From positions 124,001-188,000 of the forward strand of contig NZ_QKRX01000001.1 in the NCBI RefSeq assembly GCF_003284585.1: a stretch of 64,000 nucleotides of DNA, in the 5' to 3' direction. A program made the translations under genes and the position numbers. A model generated the notes under the pieces. That model did no database searches, was not told where the DNA came from, and saw nothing but the letters and a program-made list of their open reading frames with translations. This document shows positions 46,888 through 56,094 of the stretch, piece by piece; within the stretch, counting starts at the first letter, position 1, and every line of letters begins with the position of its first letter. Source of the stretch: Nitrincola tibetensis. GTDB lineage: Bacteria > Pseudomonadota > Gammaproteobacteria > Pseudomonadales > Balneatricaceae.

Positions 46888-48192
46888 TTATCCCTGAGTT
46901 GGCTGCTTGAGTTCAACATAGGCCTCTGAGCGCAGTTCGCGCAACCAGTTGTCGAGCTCTTCATTAAATTTGCGTTGGCGAATGGTGATGCGAGCAAAGT
47001 TCTCCATCATCTCCGAACTCATGTCTTGTGTGCGGCGATCTCTAACATGCAATATGTGCCAGCCAAAACGAGACTCAAAGGGGTCAGATGTTTGACCGAC
47101 GGGGGTCGTTTTCATGACTTGCTCGAACTCGGGCACCATTTGTCCATCTTGTGCCCACCCTAAGTCACCGCCTTGTGAGCCGCTTCCAGGGTCATCACTG
47201 TATCGACGTGCCAACTCTTCAAAGGGTTGTCCTTCGCGCATACGGTGACGTAAATCATGAACGAGTATGCGTGCTTGTTCAGGCGTGCGGATTTCATTGG
47301 GGGCAATCAAAATATGGCTAACTTGTGTTTGTTCGACGAGCGTGACCTCTCCGCCTCGTTGGTCATTCACACGTAAAATATGAAAGCCCCCTGAGGTGCG
47401 AATAGGGCGAGTAAATTCACCGGGTGCAATACCAGCCAAGGAAGCTGCAAGTGACTCAGGCAGTTCGCTTTGTTTGCGCCAACCCAACTCACCACCGCTT
47501 AATGCATTAGGTGCATTAGAGGTGGATACAGCTAGATCAGCAAACTCGGCGCCAGCCATGAGCTGATTGTAAACTGATTCGGCTTTTGCTTCGGCCGCTT
47601 GAATCATATCGGGAGACGCTTGTGAGGGTAGAGCAATTAAAATATTGCTAAGATGAAATTCAGCTTGGTCTTGACCATCTGCCATTTCTGAGTTGATAAA
47701 GTTGCGAATTTCTTGCTCAGAAACTTGTATTCGGCGGTTAACATTGGTTTGTTGAACCTGCGAGATTAGAATTTCGCGGCGAATTTGTTCACGAACATCT
47801 GCATAGTTTTCACCTTCGGCTTCAAGCGCTGCACTGAACTCCGTTAAGGACATGTTGTTTTGAGCAGCGATGTTCTCTAAAGCCTCATTCAGCTGTCGAT
47901 CTGATACACGAATGCCTTGAATCTCAGCCAGTTGCAGCTGAATACTGTCTAAGATTAATCGTTCGGTAACCTGTTGGCGAAGTACCGATTGATCAGGAAC
48001 CTGGACGCCACGAGACAGTATTTGTTCTGTAAAGAGGCGTTCACGTTGATTCAGCTCGCTTTCAAGAATGATGTCTTCATTGACAATAGCGATGATGCGA
48101 TCAAGATGTTGCGCTTGAGCCTGAAAGCTAACAGTGCCTGCTAATAGGACCGTTGAAACAGCCTTGTAGAGGGTTTTCTTAGAAATTATCAT
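46888..48192 (-). CDS. surA: Periplasmic chaperone/prolyl isomerase SurA
   Basis: Helps outer-membrane beta-barrel proteins, including LptD, reach the Bam complex. The 434-residue protein has a signal peptide (AVSTVLLAGTVSFQAQAQ), the chaperone N-domain, and two parvulin domains marked by LGWRKQSELPESLAASLAGI and LGWAQDGQMVPEFEQVMKTT. It overlaps the end of lptD by 14 nt, so its translation is coupled to the chaperone's own client. Confidence 0.96.
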   Translation of the reverse strand: MIISKKTLYKAVSTVLLAGTVSFQAQAQHLDRIIAIVNEDIILESELNQRERLFTEQILSRGVQVPDQSVLRQQVTERLILDSIQLQLAEIQGIRVSDRQLNEALENIAAQNNMSLTEFSAALEAEGENYADVREQIRREILISQVQQTNVNRRIQVSEQEIRNFINSEMADGQDQAEFHLSNILIALPSQASPDMIQAAEAKAESVYNQLMAGAEFADLAVSTSNAPNALSGGELGWRKQSELPESLAASLAGIAPGEFTRPIRTSGGFHILRVNDQRGGEVTLVEQTQVSHILIAPNEIRTPEQARILVHDLRHRMREGQPFEELARRYSDDPGSGSQGGDLGWAQDGQMVPEFEQVMKTTPVGQTSDPFESRFGWHILHVRDRRTQDMSSEMMENFARITIRQRKFNEELDNWLRELRSEAYVELKQPTQG

Positions 48193-50929
48193 GGTCTTTC
48201 TCTTTAAATCCGGTTATTTCTTCGATCAGGCCACGACCGCCATCACCGCCAAAGGAGCCAAGTCCACGTAGGACAAACTCAACGAAAACACCACGGTCAT
48301 AGCTGGCCGTTGCGCCTCGAACGTTAGATGATGTCAGCCACTCTCTTCCTGTTAAACGCATTTTCCAACAGCAGGTTCCATATTCGACACCGACTAATGT
48401 ATCGAGTTTCTTGCTGTTTTCAATATCATGTTGCCAACGTCCTACGACGCCCCATTTAGGGTTAATCTGATGTCTGAAAGCAATATCTGATTGACGAATA
48501 GGTTCGTTTGCATTGTTTGAGTTGACGCGGTCACGGTAACTCAAATAGAGCATGTTTTCATTATTTGGAATCCAAATTGCTCGATAATTATGCTCTTCGA
48601 ATGAGTAGTTGTTTCGATCAATCTCTGAATCGTGGCTAAGACGCAGGGTTGGAGTAATATTCCATTGCGCCATAAAGGCTAGATTGGAGCTGGTCTCTTG
48701 CCCTGAAATGTCGCCAGGTCTGAGATCCATACTATCACGATCTTTTAGGTAATGAGATTGCGCAACAGCAACGCGCAGTTGTTCAACCCCCTTATCGCTG
48801 TATATAGCGGATGATACACCCAACGTCGCTTGTTGTGTGGCGGATACGCGATCATTTCCACTCCATCCATACGGATCGAAGAGATTGTAGTAGCTAAAAT
48901 CGAGAGCCGAAGAGTCAAAGTAGCGGAACTGTGACGGCGAGGGTTGAGACTTGTTTTTCTCTACGTGCAACAGCATCAAGCGTGGCTCAAAGGATTGCGA
49001 ATAGGATGTATTACGAAAATGAATGTCACGATCAAAGTAGAGCCCTGAATCTAGGCTGGCGATACCTGCTGTAGTGGAGGTCGGCAAGTTGAAATTCGGC
49101 GCTGATTCAAAGTTAAACGAATACTGGCTGTGCCACAGGCTTAGCTTTGGATGCACATATCCCCAAGGGCGGTAGTATTTGTAAGAAAGCGATGGTCGTA
49201 AATGCACGCGGTCTGCGGTTGTTTTCCTAAGTGCATCTTCGGGAGCGCTAAACATCGCTTGGTCAAAAAAGTCCCGACGATCGCGACGAAAACGAACATA
49301 TTCAGCCGTATAATTAAAATCCAATCGCTGATTTAAGGCTTCTTGGCCAGTTAATAATACCTGTGGAACGCGCTTATAAGGTGAGGCTATGTTGTCGTTG
49401 ATGGTTTGGTAGTCGTGAAAACGCCCCAACAGTTGCCAAGTATCAGCCTGATATCGGATTTCTGCTTTTTGATCTAAATGTTCTTTGCGCTCAACTTCAA
49501 GGCTTGTGCCCAAGTCAGCAAAATAGTCATCATCACTCGCCCGACTGAAATCAACGCTGGACGTAACTTCAGGTGTAATTTGCCCTTGATGCTTAACACT
49601 TAGCAGCCATCGGTTTTCGTTATTGGCTCGATTGTCGTTTGCCAAGACTGCCGCACTGAGTTCATTGTTTGACCAAGAGTTGAGATAGCGGAGCTCATTC
49701 TCCAGTAGCAATCCTCTATTCTCGATAAAACGCAGTGTTAGCGTGTCATCTAGGTTGGGTGCCAGGTTGAAGTAATAGGGAACGCTGATGTCAGTACCGT
49801 CACCTTTTGAGACTGACAAGCTAGGATATAAAAAACCTGACTGGCGTCGATCATCTATTGGAAAGCGAAACCATGGCATGTAAATCACAGGAATACCTGC
49901 GACTTGTAAGGTTGCATGGCGTGCAACGCCGTAGCCTTCTTCAGGGTACAATTCTATGCTGCCTGAATGAATCGCCCAGTCATTGTTTCCGGGCTCACAG
50001 TAGGTCATCATGCCTTTTTCGAGCGTGATTCGGTCATCTATATAATGAGTGATCTGCTCAGCAGAACCACGAAGATGCTCTTGGTGCATCACGTATTGGG
50101 ATTGGCTGAAGCCAGAGACGCCTTGATCAAAGTCTACATCGGCACGTTCTGCAATCATCAACAATCCGGGCTGACGGAACTGGACTTGGCCCTGTAAAGA
50201 AGCGGTGCGCTCGGCTTGATTGAGCTCGCCATAATTACTATTGAACTCACGTCCGCCTTGACGGATGTTAACGCCGCCAGTCAAGCGGGTCAATCCAGAT
50301 TGGAGATCGGCAGATGAACTGCTAGCGCCTGCGTATATGGGCAGTTCACTCAGCGGTCTATTTTCAGCGATAGCGGCCATTAACTCTTCAGGTTCAATAT
50401 AGCGCCCCGAACATAAACGAGTTTCGTTATCTGTATAGGGGTACCAGTCTAAATGAGAGTAAGGTGCATCGGATGCTAAAAAATCGGGCAGTTTGGCTGC
50501 ACTCGATTGGGCGCTAGTTGGGAGTTCATTTGGAGTGACTTTGTTAAGAACAGCATCAGGCGTGCTGGTAGCTTGCTCTGCCGTTGTTTGCAAAGGTGTT
50601 GGTGTTTCTGGTGTTTGCGGCGCTTGTCGAACCTGTGGCACTTGTGACGCAGTGGTTAGAGGCTTTGAGTCAGATGGAGCCTTGTCGGGCTGTACTTCAG
50701 ATACAGATAAGCGCCTTTGCGTCGTTGGCTGAGAAGTTGAGCGCACCATGGACTCAGCGTTATTTGTTGTATTGGCTGCAGGCGTAACGCCTGAAGCACA
50801 CTCCCACTCACCTTGAGTGTTGGCTTTACAGTCCCAACTAGCTTGGCTCGTTTGCGCCATAGCATAGGACGATAATACCGCAGCGACAGCTACGGAGAGT
50901 CGAAAAGTCGATGATTTAGTAAAGGGCAT
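48179..50929 (-). CDS. lptD: LPS-assembly outer membrane protein LptD
   Basis: LptD with LptE inserts lipopolysaccharide in the outer leaflet. The 916-residue protein has a signal peptide, a Pro/Thr/Gln-rich linker (about 30-145), the LptA-like jellyroll domain and a C-terminal beta-barrel. Cysteines needed for the disulfide network are visible near the N-terminus (WDCKANTQGEWECASG), at RLCSGRY, and as the C-terminal pair in EYGTCCWKMRLTG. The linker is longer than in E. coli. First gene of the lptD-surA-pdxA-rsmA-apaG operon, divergent from amgK. Confidence 0.95.
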   Translation of the reverse strand: MPFTKSSTFRLSVAVAAVLSSYAMAQTSQASWDCKANTQGEWECASGVTPAANTTNNAESMVRSTSQPTTQRRLSVSEVQPDKAPSDSKPLTTASQVPQVRQAPQTPETPTPLQTTAEQATSTPDAVLNKVTPNELPTSAQSSAAKLPDFLASDAPYSHLDWYPYTDNETRLCSGRYIEPEELMAAIAENRPLSELPIYAGASSSSADLQSGLTRLTGGVNIRQGGREFNSNYGELNQAERTASLQGQVQFRQPGLLMIAERADVDFDQGVSGFSQSQYVMHQEHLRGSAEQITHYIDDRITLEKGMMTYCEPGNNDWAIHSGSIELYPEEGYGVARHATLQVAGIPVIYMPWFRFPIDDRRQSGFLYPSLSVSKGDGTDISVPYYFNLAPNLDDTLTLRFIENRGLLLENELRYLNSWSNNELSAAVLANDNRANNENRWLLSVKHQGQITPEVTSSVDFSRASDDDYFADLGTSLEVERKEHLDQKAEIRYQADTWQLLGRFHDYQTINDNIASPYKRVPQVLLTGQEALNQRLDFNYTAEYVRFRRDRRDFFDQAMFSAPEDALRKTTADRVHLRPSLSYKYYRPWGYVHPKLSLWHSQYSFNFESAPNFNLPTSTTAGIASLDSGLYFDRDIHFRNTSYSQSFEPRLMLLHVEKNKSQPSPSQFRYFDSSALDFSYYNLFDPYGWSGNDRVSATQQATLGVSSAIYSDKGVEQLRVAVAQSHYLKDRDSMDLRPGDISGQETSSNLAFMAQWNITPTLRLSHDSEIDRNNYSFEEHNYRAIWIPNNENMLYLSYRDRVNSNNANEPIRQSDIAFRHQINPKWGVVGRWQHDIENSKKLDTLVGVEYGTCCWKMRLTGREWLTSSNVRGATASYDRGVFVEFVLRGLGSFGGDGGRGLIEEITGFKEKDHDNF

Positions 50930-51043
50930 CAGGTCGCCATCCAGTTGCGGATCGGGCAGGCCATTTCGTGCCGCCCCCGAGTCTAGTACTATTAAAGACT
51001 GAATAATAAAGCATTCGTCCTATCAAGTGCTAGAGGAGCGGGC

Positions 51044-52087
51044 ATGGGAGATCGTCAACAACGGCTGAATACTTGGGTAATCCAGACAGCCACCGAGTTA
51101 AATTTAGACATTAATCCTAATATGGGCTTAGTGCCTGTATCAGGAGATGCCAGCTTTAGACGTTATTATCGTCTATTAGGCCAGCAAAAAAACTGGATTG
51201 TGATGGATGCTCCGCCAAATTTAGAGGACAGTCGGCCTTTTGTAGAAATTGCAGAAAAATGGCATGAATTTGGCGTTAAAGTGCCTCAAGTTTTGGCAAA
51301 AAACCTTGAGTTAGGTTTTTTATTGCTCGAAGATTTTGGCGATACGTTGTTGTACAGCGGATTAGTCGAAGGGCAAGAGGGTGAGTTATATGCGAAAGCG
51401 GCTCGAACCTTGGCCTGTATCCAAGCAATGCCAGGGGACGATTTACCTGTTTACGATGCCGCAAAGCTGCAAACAGAAATGGGTTTGTTTGACGAATGGT
51501 TTTTATCTCGCTGGTTAGGCCTATCGATCACGGATGACGTGCTTGAAGGCTTAACAAAGGTCAAAGCTCGCTTGCTGGAGTCAGCACTGGCGCAGCCACA
51601 AGTGGTTGTGCATCGTGATTATCATTCCCGAAACCTGATGATTTTACCTTGCGGTAATATTGGCGTGATAGACTTTCAAGATGCAGTGCGAGGTGCAATC
51701 ACCTATGATCTCGTGTCTTTATTTCGGGATAGCTATATTAGTTGGCCTGATGAGCAGGTGTATCATTGGCTAGAGGAATATAGGCAAACCTATTTACATG
51801 ATAATGTTGGCCTGAGTGCTCAGGTGTGGCAACGGTATTTTGATTGGATGGGTATGCAACGTCAGTTGAAGGTTTGTGGTATTTTTGCGCGGTTATCTCT
51901 GCGTGATGGAAAAGACGGCTATTTAAATGATATTCCACTAACCTTGAGTAATTTGTATCGAAGTGCACGGCGTTATCCGGAGTTTTCGGACTTTGCAGAT
52001 TGGTTAGCGCAAGTCGTTATACCTGCATTTTCATCTCACCCTCGTTTTCAAGGTCAGTCTTTAGAACATTGGTGGCGCGACTTATGA
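51044..52087 (+). CDS. amgK: AmgK-like sugar kinase (aminoglycoside phosphotransferase fold)
   Basis: A 347-residue kinase in the position and family of AmgK, which phosphorylates MurNAc and GlcNAc at the anomeric carbon for cell-wall recycling. Motifs: nucleotide-binding region (GDASFRRYYRLLG, NWIVMDAPPN), catalytic HRDYHSRNLMIL (about residue 190) and metal-binding VIDFQDAVRGA. Its stop overlaps the ATG of murU, its pathway partner. The pairing and the link to lptD are as in Pseudomonas. Confidence 0.9.
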   Translation: MGDRQQRLNTWVIQTATELNLDINPNMGLVPVSGDASFRRYYRLLGQQKNWIVMDAPPNLEDSRPFVEIAEKWHEFGVKVPQVLAKNLELGFLLLEDFGDTLLYSGLVEGQEGELYAKAARTLACIQAMPGDDLPVYDAAKLQTEMGLFDEWFLSRWLGLSITDDVLEGLTKVKARLLESALAQPQVVVHRDYHSRNLMILPCGNIGVIDFQDAVRGAITYDLVSLFRDSYISWPDEQVYHWLEEYRQTYLHDNVGLSAQVWQRYFDWMGMQRQLKVCGIFARLSLRDGKDGYLNDIPLTLSNLYRSARRYPEFSDFADWLAQVVIPAFSSHPRFQGQSLEHWWRDL

Positions 52088-52776
52088 AGGCAATGATTTT
52101 GGCAGCCGGCTTGGGAAAGCGGATGCGTCCCTTCACCTTAACGACGCCTAAGCCCCTAGTGCCCTTATTAGGTAAGCCACTGATTGATTATCCCTTGCGT
52201 CAGTTAAAGGCGGCAGGTATTCGGGATATAATGGTGAACCACGCCTGGTTAGGGCAGCAGATTGTGGACTATTTAACGCAGAAGGATACTAAAGGCTTAA
52301 AGATCAATTTCTCGAAAGAAGATGAACCTCTTGAAACCGGAGGTGGGATTTTTAAAGCGCTACCTTGGTTGACACAGGGAGGTGAACCTTTCTTCTTGGT
52401 TATGAATGCTGATGTGTATAGTGATTTCGATTTATCAGTTTTGCTCAACGTCAGTCTAGATGAAAAAGACTTAGGGTGCCTGGTGATGATTGAAAATCCT
52501 GATTGGCATTCAGAAGGAGACTTTCGTTTAAGTGATAATGGCTACTTAAGTGATTCCGACGGGCGGTCACTGACTTTTTCAGGCATTAGCATTTTAAGCC
52601 CAACACTATTTACAGATTGTAAAGCGGAAGCGTTTGCGTTGGCACCCTTGTTGCGTCGAGCAATTTCTCAAGGGGGCCTAAAGGGTGTCTGTCATCAAGG
52701 TATTTGGTCGGATGTGGGCACCCCTGAGCGTTTAGCGGCATTAGAAGCGCAATTAACACATGAGAATCGAGAATGA
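52084..52776 (+). CDS. murU: N-acetylmuramate alpha-1-phosphate uridylyltransferase MurU
   Basis: Makes UDP-MurNAc from MurNAc-1-phosphate, bypassing de novo synthesis (and fosfomycin). The 230-residue nucleotidyltransferase has MKAMILAAGLGKRMRPFTLT, TPKPLVPLLGKPLIDYPLRQ and the catalytic/metal NADVYSDFDL. I use the ATG at 52084, which overlaps the amgK stop (ATGA); an upstream in-frame start lies inside amgK. It overlaps djlA by 4 nt. Confidence 0.92.
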   Translation: MKAMILAAGLGKRMRPFTLTTPKPLVPLLGKPLIDYPLRQLKAAGIRDIMVNHAWLGQQIVDYLTQKDTKGLKINFSKEDEPLETGGGIFKALPWLTQGGEPFFLVMNADVYSDFDLSVLLNVSLDEKDLGCLVMIENPDWHSEGDFRLSDNGYLSDSDGRSLTFSGISILSPTLFTDCKAEAFALAPLLRRAISQGGLKGVCHQGIWSDVGTPERLAALEAQLTHENRE

Positions 52777-53606
52777 GTGCTGAGCATTGGGGAAGGCAAA
52801 CAGGACAGGGCTTCATTAAGCATAAAACAGGCTTAGTGATTGGGGGACTGATTGGGCTGTTTACGGGTGGTTTTTTTGGATTGTTGTTTGGTGGCGCTGT
52901 CGGTTACTTCCTAGAGCGAATGCTTAAAAAAGTGAAATCCATCGCTCCACAGCAATTATTTTTTCGGGCAACCTTTGCCGTGATGGGTAAAATTGCGAAG
53001 GCCGATGGGCGTGTCACCGAGTCTGAAATCGAGTTCGCGCGAGCTGTTATGGCTCGTATGCAGTTGAACGAGCAGGCTAAGCGAAGAGCCATTGAGTACT
53101 TTAATGAAGGCAAACAGCCCGATTTTGATATGGCCAAGGTTTTGAAACCCTTGGCTTTAATTCTGCGTGGCCGCTTGTCTGTTAAGCTCATGTTTTTGGA
53201 AATGCAATTGCAAACCGCCATGGCGGATGGTGATATGTCGGCAGCTGAGCTTAAAGTAATAGAGGAAATCTGCCATCTATTACAATTCACGTCGCTTGAA
53301 ATGCAAGCGGTGGTGCAACGTATTCGTGCTGCACAGAACTTTGCTAAGCACAGTCACGAATGGCAGCAGCAGCCGGGCTTAAATGACGCACAGCTACTAG
53401 AAGATGCCTATGGCGTGCTGGGTGTACCCACGTCTGCAACCGATGCTGAGATTAAAAAAGCATGGCGTAAATTGATGAGCCAGCATCACCCCGACAAACT
53501 GGTTGCTAAAGGATTGCCGGAAGAAATGCTGGAGTTGGCAAAAGAAAAAACCCAAGAAATCCAAAGCGCGTACGATCGGATCAAAGTTGCGCGTGGGATG
53601 CGTTAA
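52773..53606 (+). CDS. djlA: Membrane co-chaperone DjlA
   Basis: DjlA activates DnaK at the inner membrane. The 277-residue protein has an N-terminal membrane segment (about 21-45, GLVIGGLIGLFTGGFFGLLF), a TerB-like helical domain (about 60-190) and a C-terminal J domain with the HPD motif (MSQHHPDKLVAKG). It is translationally coupled to murU (ATGA). Length and layout are normal. Confidence 0.93.
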   Translation: MSAEHWGRQTGQGFIKHKTGLVIGGLIGLFTGGFFGLLFGGAVGYFLERMLKKVKSIAPQQLFFRATFAVMGKIAKADGRVTESEIEFARAVMARMQLNEQAKRRAIEYFNEGKQPDFDMAKVLKPLALILRGRLSVKLMFLEMQLQTAMADGDMSAAELKVIEEICHLLQFTSLEMQAVVQRIRAAQNFAKHSHEWQQQPGLNDAQLLEDAYGVLGVPTSATDAEIKKAWRKLMSQHHPDKLVAKGLPEEMLELAKEKTQEIQSAYDRIKVARGMR

Positions 53607-53618
53607 GCATTGGCGTTT

Positions 53619-54500
53619 CTAACGCCTTCCCGGGGGCAGCTGCTCTCGGGGAGGCTCTTGAACCGAACGCGCTGCTTCTATACGAGTATCAACTTGAGTG
53701 ATGAATGTTTTAATGGCACCACGTACTTGTCGGTTAAGCCAAGGCATTTCTATCTTCCATCCCGCGTACTCGCCTTTCATGGGTTGACTGTGATAGCGCA
53801 AGAGATCCGAGCGCTTTGCCTGGTTGGCGCGAATGCGTATATCCGGTAAACGTTGCACTCGTGCAGGATAGATATCAATCACTGCCTTTTCGGTGAGGGT
53901 GCTCATGGCCTCAGTCAATGCCGACCACTGATTAGGGTGATGGGGTTGTGGATCTATCATAATTAAATGAGCCACTTCGGGTTGTTGGCGCAAATACTCA
54001 GTCGCCCAGCCTGCACTTCTGCCCAGCGCAATCACGATTAATGTTTCAATGCTTTCACGATCAATTTCGGTTTTGGCGGCACGTATTCTTTCAGTGATTT
54101 GGTTTGCGTAACGGGACTCAGCATCAGTGTCGACAATTAGGTGTTGTCGCGCAGGAAGGTCTAGTGCCAGAGTGAACCAGCCAAATTCAGCCATGTAGGT
54201 TCGAAGAGAGTGAGTCTGCTCAAGCCAGCTAGGTCCTGCCTCTGGATCGGCTAACAGCAGCAAAGCCCCCTCAGGTGTGCTTTGATTGGCCTGTTGAATT
54301 AAAACCGGAAAACGATCTTCGCTCACTTCTAAGATTCTTAATTCTGAATCTGCAGGCAGTTCAAGTAATAAGCGCTCTTCAACCGTTAGGGAAGGGACAC
54401 CCAAACCTTGTTCAAGCAAGCCTTGCGCAAGGCTTGCAGCGCTGAAAAACATAAACAGGGCACATATCCCTAGACGGAAGCTGAACGAGGTTTGAATCAT
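53619..54500 (-). CDS. DUF3530 family protein (alpha/beta-hydrolase-like)
   Basis: A 293-residue exported protein of unknown function. I chose the ATG at 54500 because it begins a signal peptide (GICALFMFFSAASLAQG) and GGAAT precedes it; an in-frame start 42 nt upstream adds only a short tail. The central ALLLLADPEAGPSWLEQTHS, FGWFTLALDLPARQ and VALGRSAGWATEYL segments fit the DUF3530 family, which has a hydrolase-like fold; the serine in GRSAG is a candidate nucleophile. Convergent with djlA. Confidence 0.78.
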   Translation of the reverse strand: MIQTSFSFRLGICALFMFFSAASLAQGLLEQGLGVPSLTVEERLLLELPADSELRILEVSEDRFPVLIQQANQSTPEGALLLLADPEAGPSWLEQTHSLRTYMAEFGWFTLALDLPARQHLIVDTDAESRYANQITERIRAAKTEIDRESIETLIVIALGRSAGWATEYLRQQPEVAHLIMIDPQPHHPNQWSALTEAMSTLTEKAVIDIYPARVQRLPDIRIRANQAKRSDLLRYHSQPMKGEYAGWKIEMPWLNRQVRGAIKTFITQVDTRIEAARSVQEPPREQLPPGRR

Positions 54501-54595
54501 GGTATTCCTGTCATAGATTGCAGAATAACGGCTGTTCTGCACTGGGTTATTGGGTACAATAGCGCAAAATTCAATTCTTGACGACTCGGATGATT

Positions 54596-55267
54596 ATGGC
54601 TGATTTCTTGATTGCTCCGTCTATTCTTTCTGCAGACTTTGCTCGCTTAGGGGAAGATGTTGAACGCGTATTGGCGGCTGGTGCTGATGTGGTTCACTTT
54701 GATGTAATGGATAACCATTATGTACCGAACCTAACGATTGGTCCGATGGTGTGTAAAGCGCTTCGTAACTATGGCATAAAAGCTCCGATTGATGTGCATT
54801 TAATGGTTAAACCCGTTGATCGTATGATTGGTGATTTTATTGAGGCGGGTGCGGATTGGATTACCTTCCACCCAGAAGCATCAGAGCATATAGACCGATC
54901 CTTGCAAATGATCCGAGACGGTGGCTGTAAGTCAGGATTGGTGTTTAACCCCGCCACGCCGCTGCACTACCTCGATTATGTGATGGATAAAGTCGATGTT
55001 GTATTACTGATGTCGGTGAACCCTGGTTTTGGTGGGCAAACGTTTATTCCTTCTACACTTGATAAGCTGAAAGAAGCTAAAGCGCGTATTGATGCCAGTG
55101 GCTTTGATATTCGCTTAGAGGTTGATGGTGGTGTTGGGTTAAAAAACATTGGCGATGTCGCCAAAGCCGGAGCTGATACCTTTGTGGCTGGGTCTGCAAT
55201 TTTTAATACACCGGATTATCAAAAAACGATTAATGAAATGCGATCTATTTTGGCGTCGATCAAATGA
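54596..55267 (+). CDS. rpe: Ribulose-phosphate 3-epimerase
   Basis: Interconverts ribulose-5-phosphate and xylulose-5-phosphate in the pentose phosphate and Calvin pathways. The protein of about 223 residues begins [20 protein letters not shown] and carries the metal-binding pattern [46 protein letters not shown] and [10 protein letters not shown] chose the ATG at 54596 because it matches the usual family start; ATG 54590 and TTG 54578 are in frame. It overlaps gph by ATGA. Confidence 0.95.
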   Translation: MADFLIAPSILSADFARLGEDVERVLAAGADVVHFDVMDNHYVPNLTIGPMVCKALRNYGIKAPIDVHLMVKPVDRMIGDFIEAGADWITFHPEASEHIDRSLQMIRDGGCKSGLVFNPATPLHYLDYVMDKVDVVLLMSVNPGFGGQTFIPSTLDKLKEAKARIDASGFDIRLEVDGGVGLKNIGDVAKAGADTFVAGSAIFNTPDYQKTINEMRSILASIK

Positions 55268-55965
55268 GGAAAGAAGACTATAGGCTATCCGATCATTTTG
55301 AGGGTGGCTTGCCAAAGCTAGTGATGTTTGATTTAGATGGAACCTTGGTTGATAGCTTGCCTGATTTGGCACATGCCGTCGATCAAATGCTACCCGCATT
55401 AGGGCGGTCTCCTGCAGGAATTGAGCAGGTTGGGCGTTGGGTTGGAAAGGGCGCACATCACCTGGTTCAAGAGGCGCTTGGCTTGTCGAGTGCATCACAG
55501 GATCCAGAGTTGTTCTCAGTGGCCTATGAATTGTTTTTAGCTGCCTATAGTCAAGCAAATGGTCGTCAAGCTCGACTTTTCTCGGGAGTACAAACGTTTT
55601 TAGATTATCTGGAACAGCGGGGCGTGATATTGGCTTTGGTCACCAACAAGCCAGAAGCGTTTACTTTGCCGTTGCTTGAAGCGATGAATCTAAAATCCTA
55701 TTTTCCTTTAATCGTTTCGGGCGACACCTTGCCGTTGAAAAAACCTCATCCTGACCAATTACTGCATGTGATGCGGCATTTTGAGGTCGATTTAACACAG
55801 ACTTTAATGCTGGGTGATTCCAGTAATGATGTTTTAGCGGCAAGGGCGGCAGGTTGCCCAGTTGTTTGTGTTTCATATGGTTACAATCATGGTGAGTCAA
55901 TTTATGAGGCAGATGCGGATGCTGTAGTAGATTCGATGGTAGGCTTAATCGAAAACGTTCAATGA
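55264..55965 (+). CDS. gph: Phosphoglycolate phosphatase
   Basis: HAD-family phosphatase that removes 2-phosphoglycolate. The 233-residue protein has motif I ([17 protein letters not shown], nucleophile Asp), motif II ([11 protein letters not shown]) and motif III/IV ([11 protein letters not shown] and [19 protein letters not shown]). It starts at the stop of rpe (ATGA), the common rpe-gph pairing. Confidence 0.94.
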   Translation: MRKEDYRLSDHFEGGLPKLVMFDLDGTLVDSLPDLAHAVDQMLPALGRSPAGIEQVGRWVGKGAHHLVQEALGLSSASQDPELFSVAYELFLAAYSQANGRQARLFSGVQTFLDYLEQRGVILALVTNKPEAFTLPLLEAMNLKSYFPLIVSGDTLPLKKPHPDQLLHVMRHFEVDLTQTLMLGDSSNDVLAARAAGCPVVCVSYGYNHGESIYEADADAVVDSMVGLIENVQ

Positions 55966-55979
55966 AATAGGCTTTAAGC

Positions 55980-55993
55980 TTGATCTATATCAA
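55980..55993. promoter_or_regulatory. FNR/Anr box upstream of cytochrome c peroxidase
   Basis: TTGATCTATATCAA matches TTGATNNNNATCAA exactly. It lies 102 bp before the start of the peroxidase gene, a typical place for activation by an FNR-type regulator such as Anr under low oxygen. Confidence 0.85.
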
Positions 55994-56094
55994 TTTTAGG
56001 TCGATCTAATTAAGTCGTCTCGATTGTAAAGGTGGGGTTCTTTGCTAAACTGTCCCTGAGTATAAACCCTGATAAGGGTATCCAAGGGGGCAGT

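Noticed and set aside
52000-52083. Longer murU start inside amgK
   Set aside because: The ATG at 52084 overlaps the amgK stop and begins the standard nucleotidyltransferase motif.
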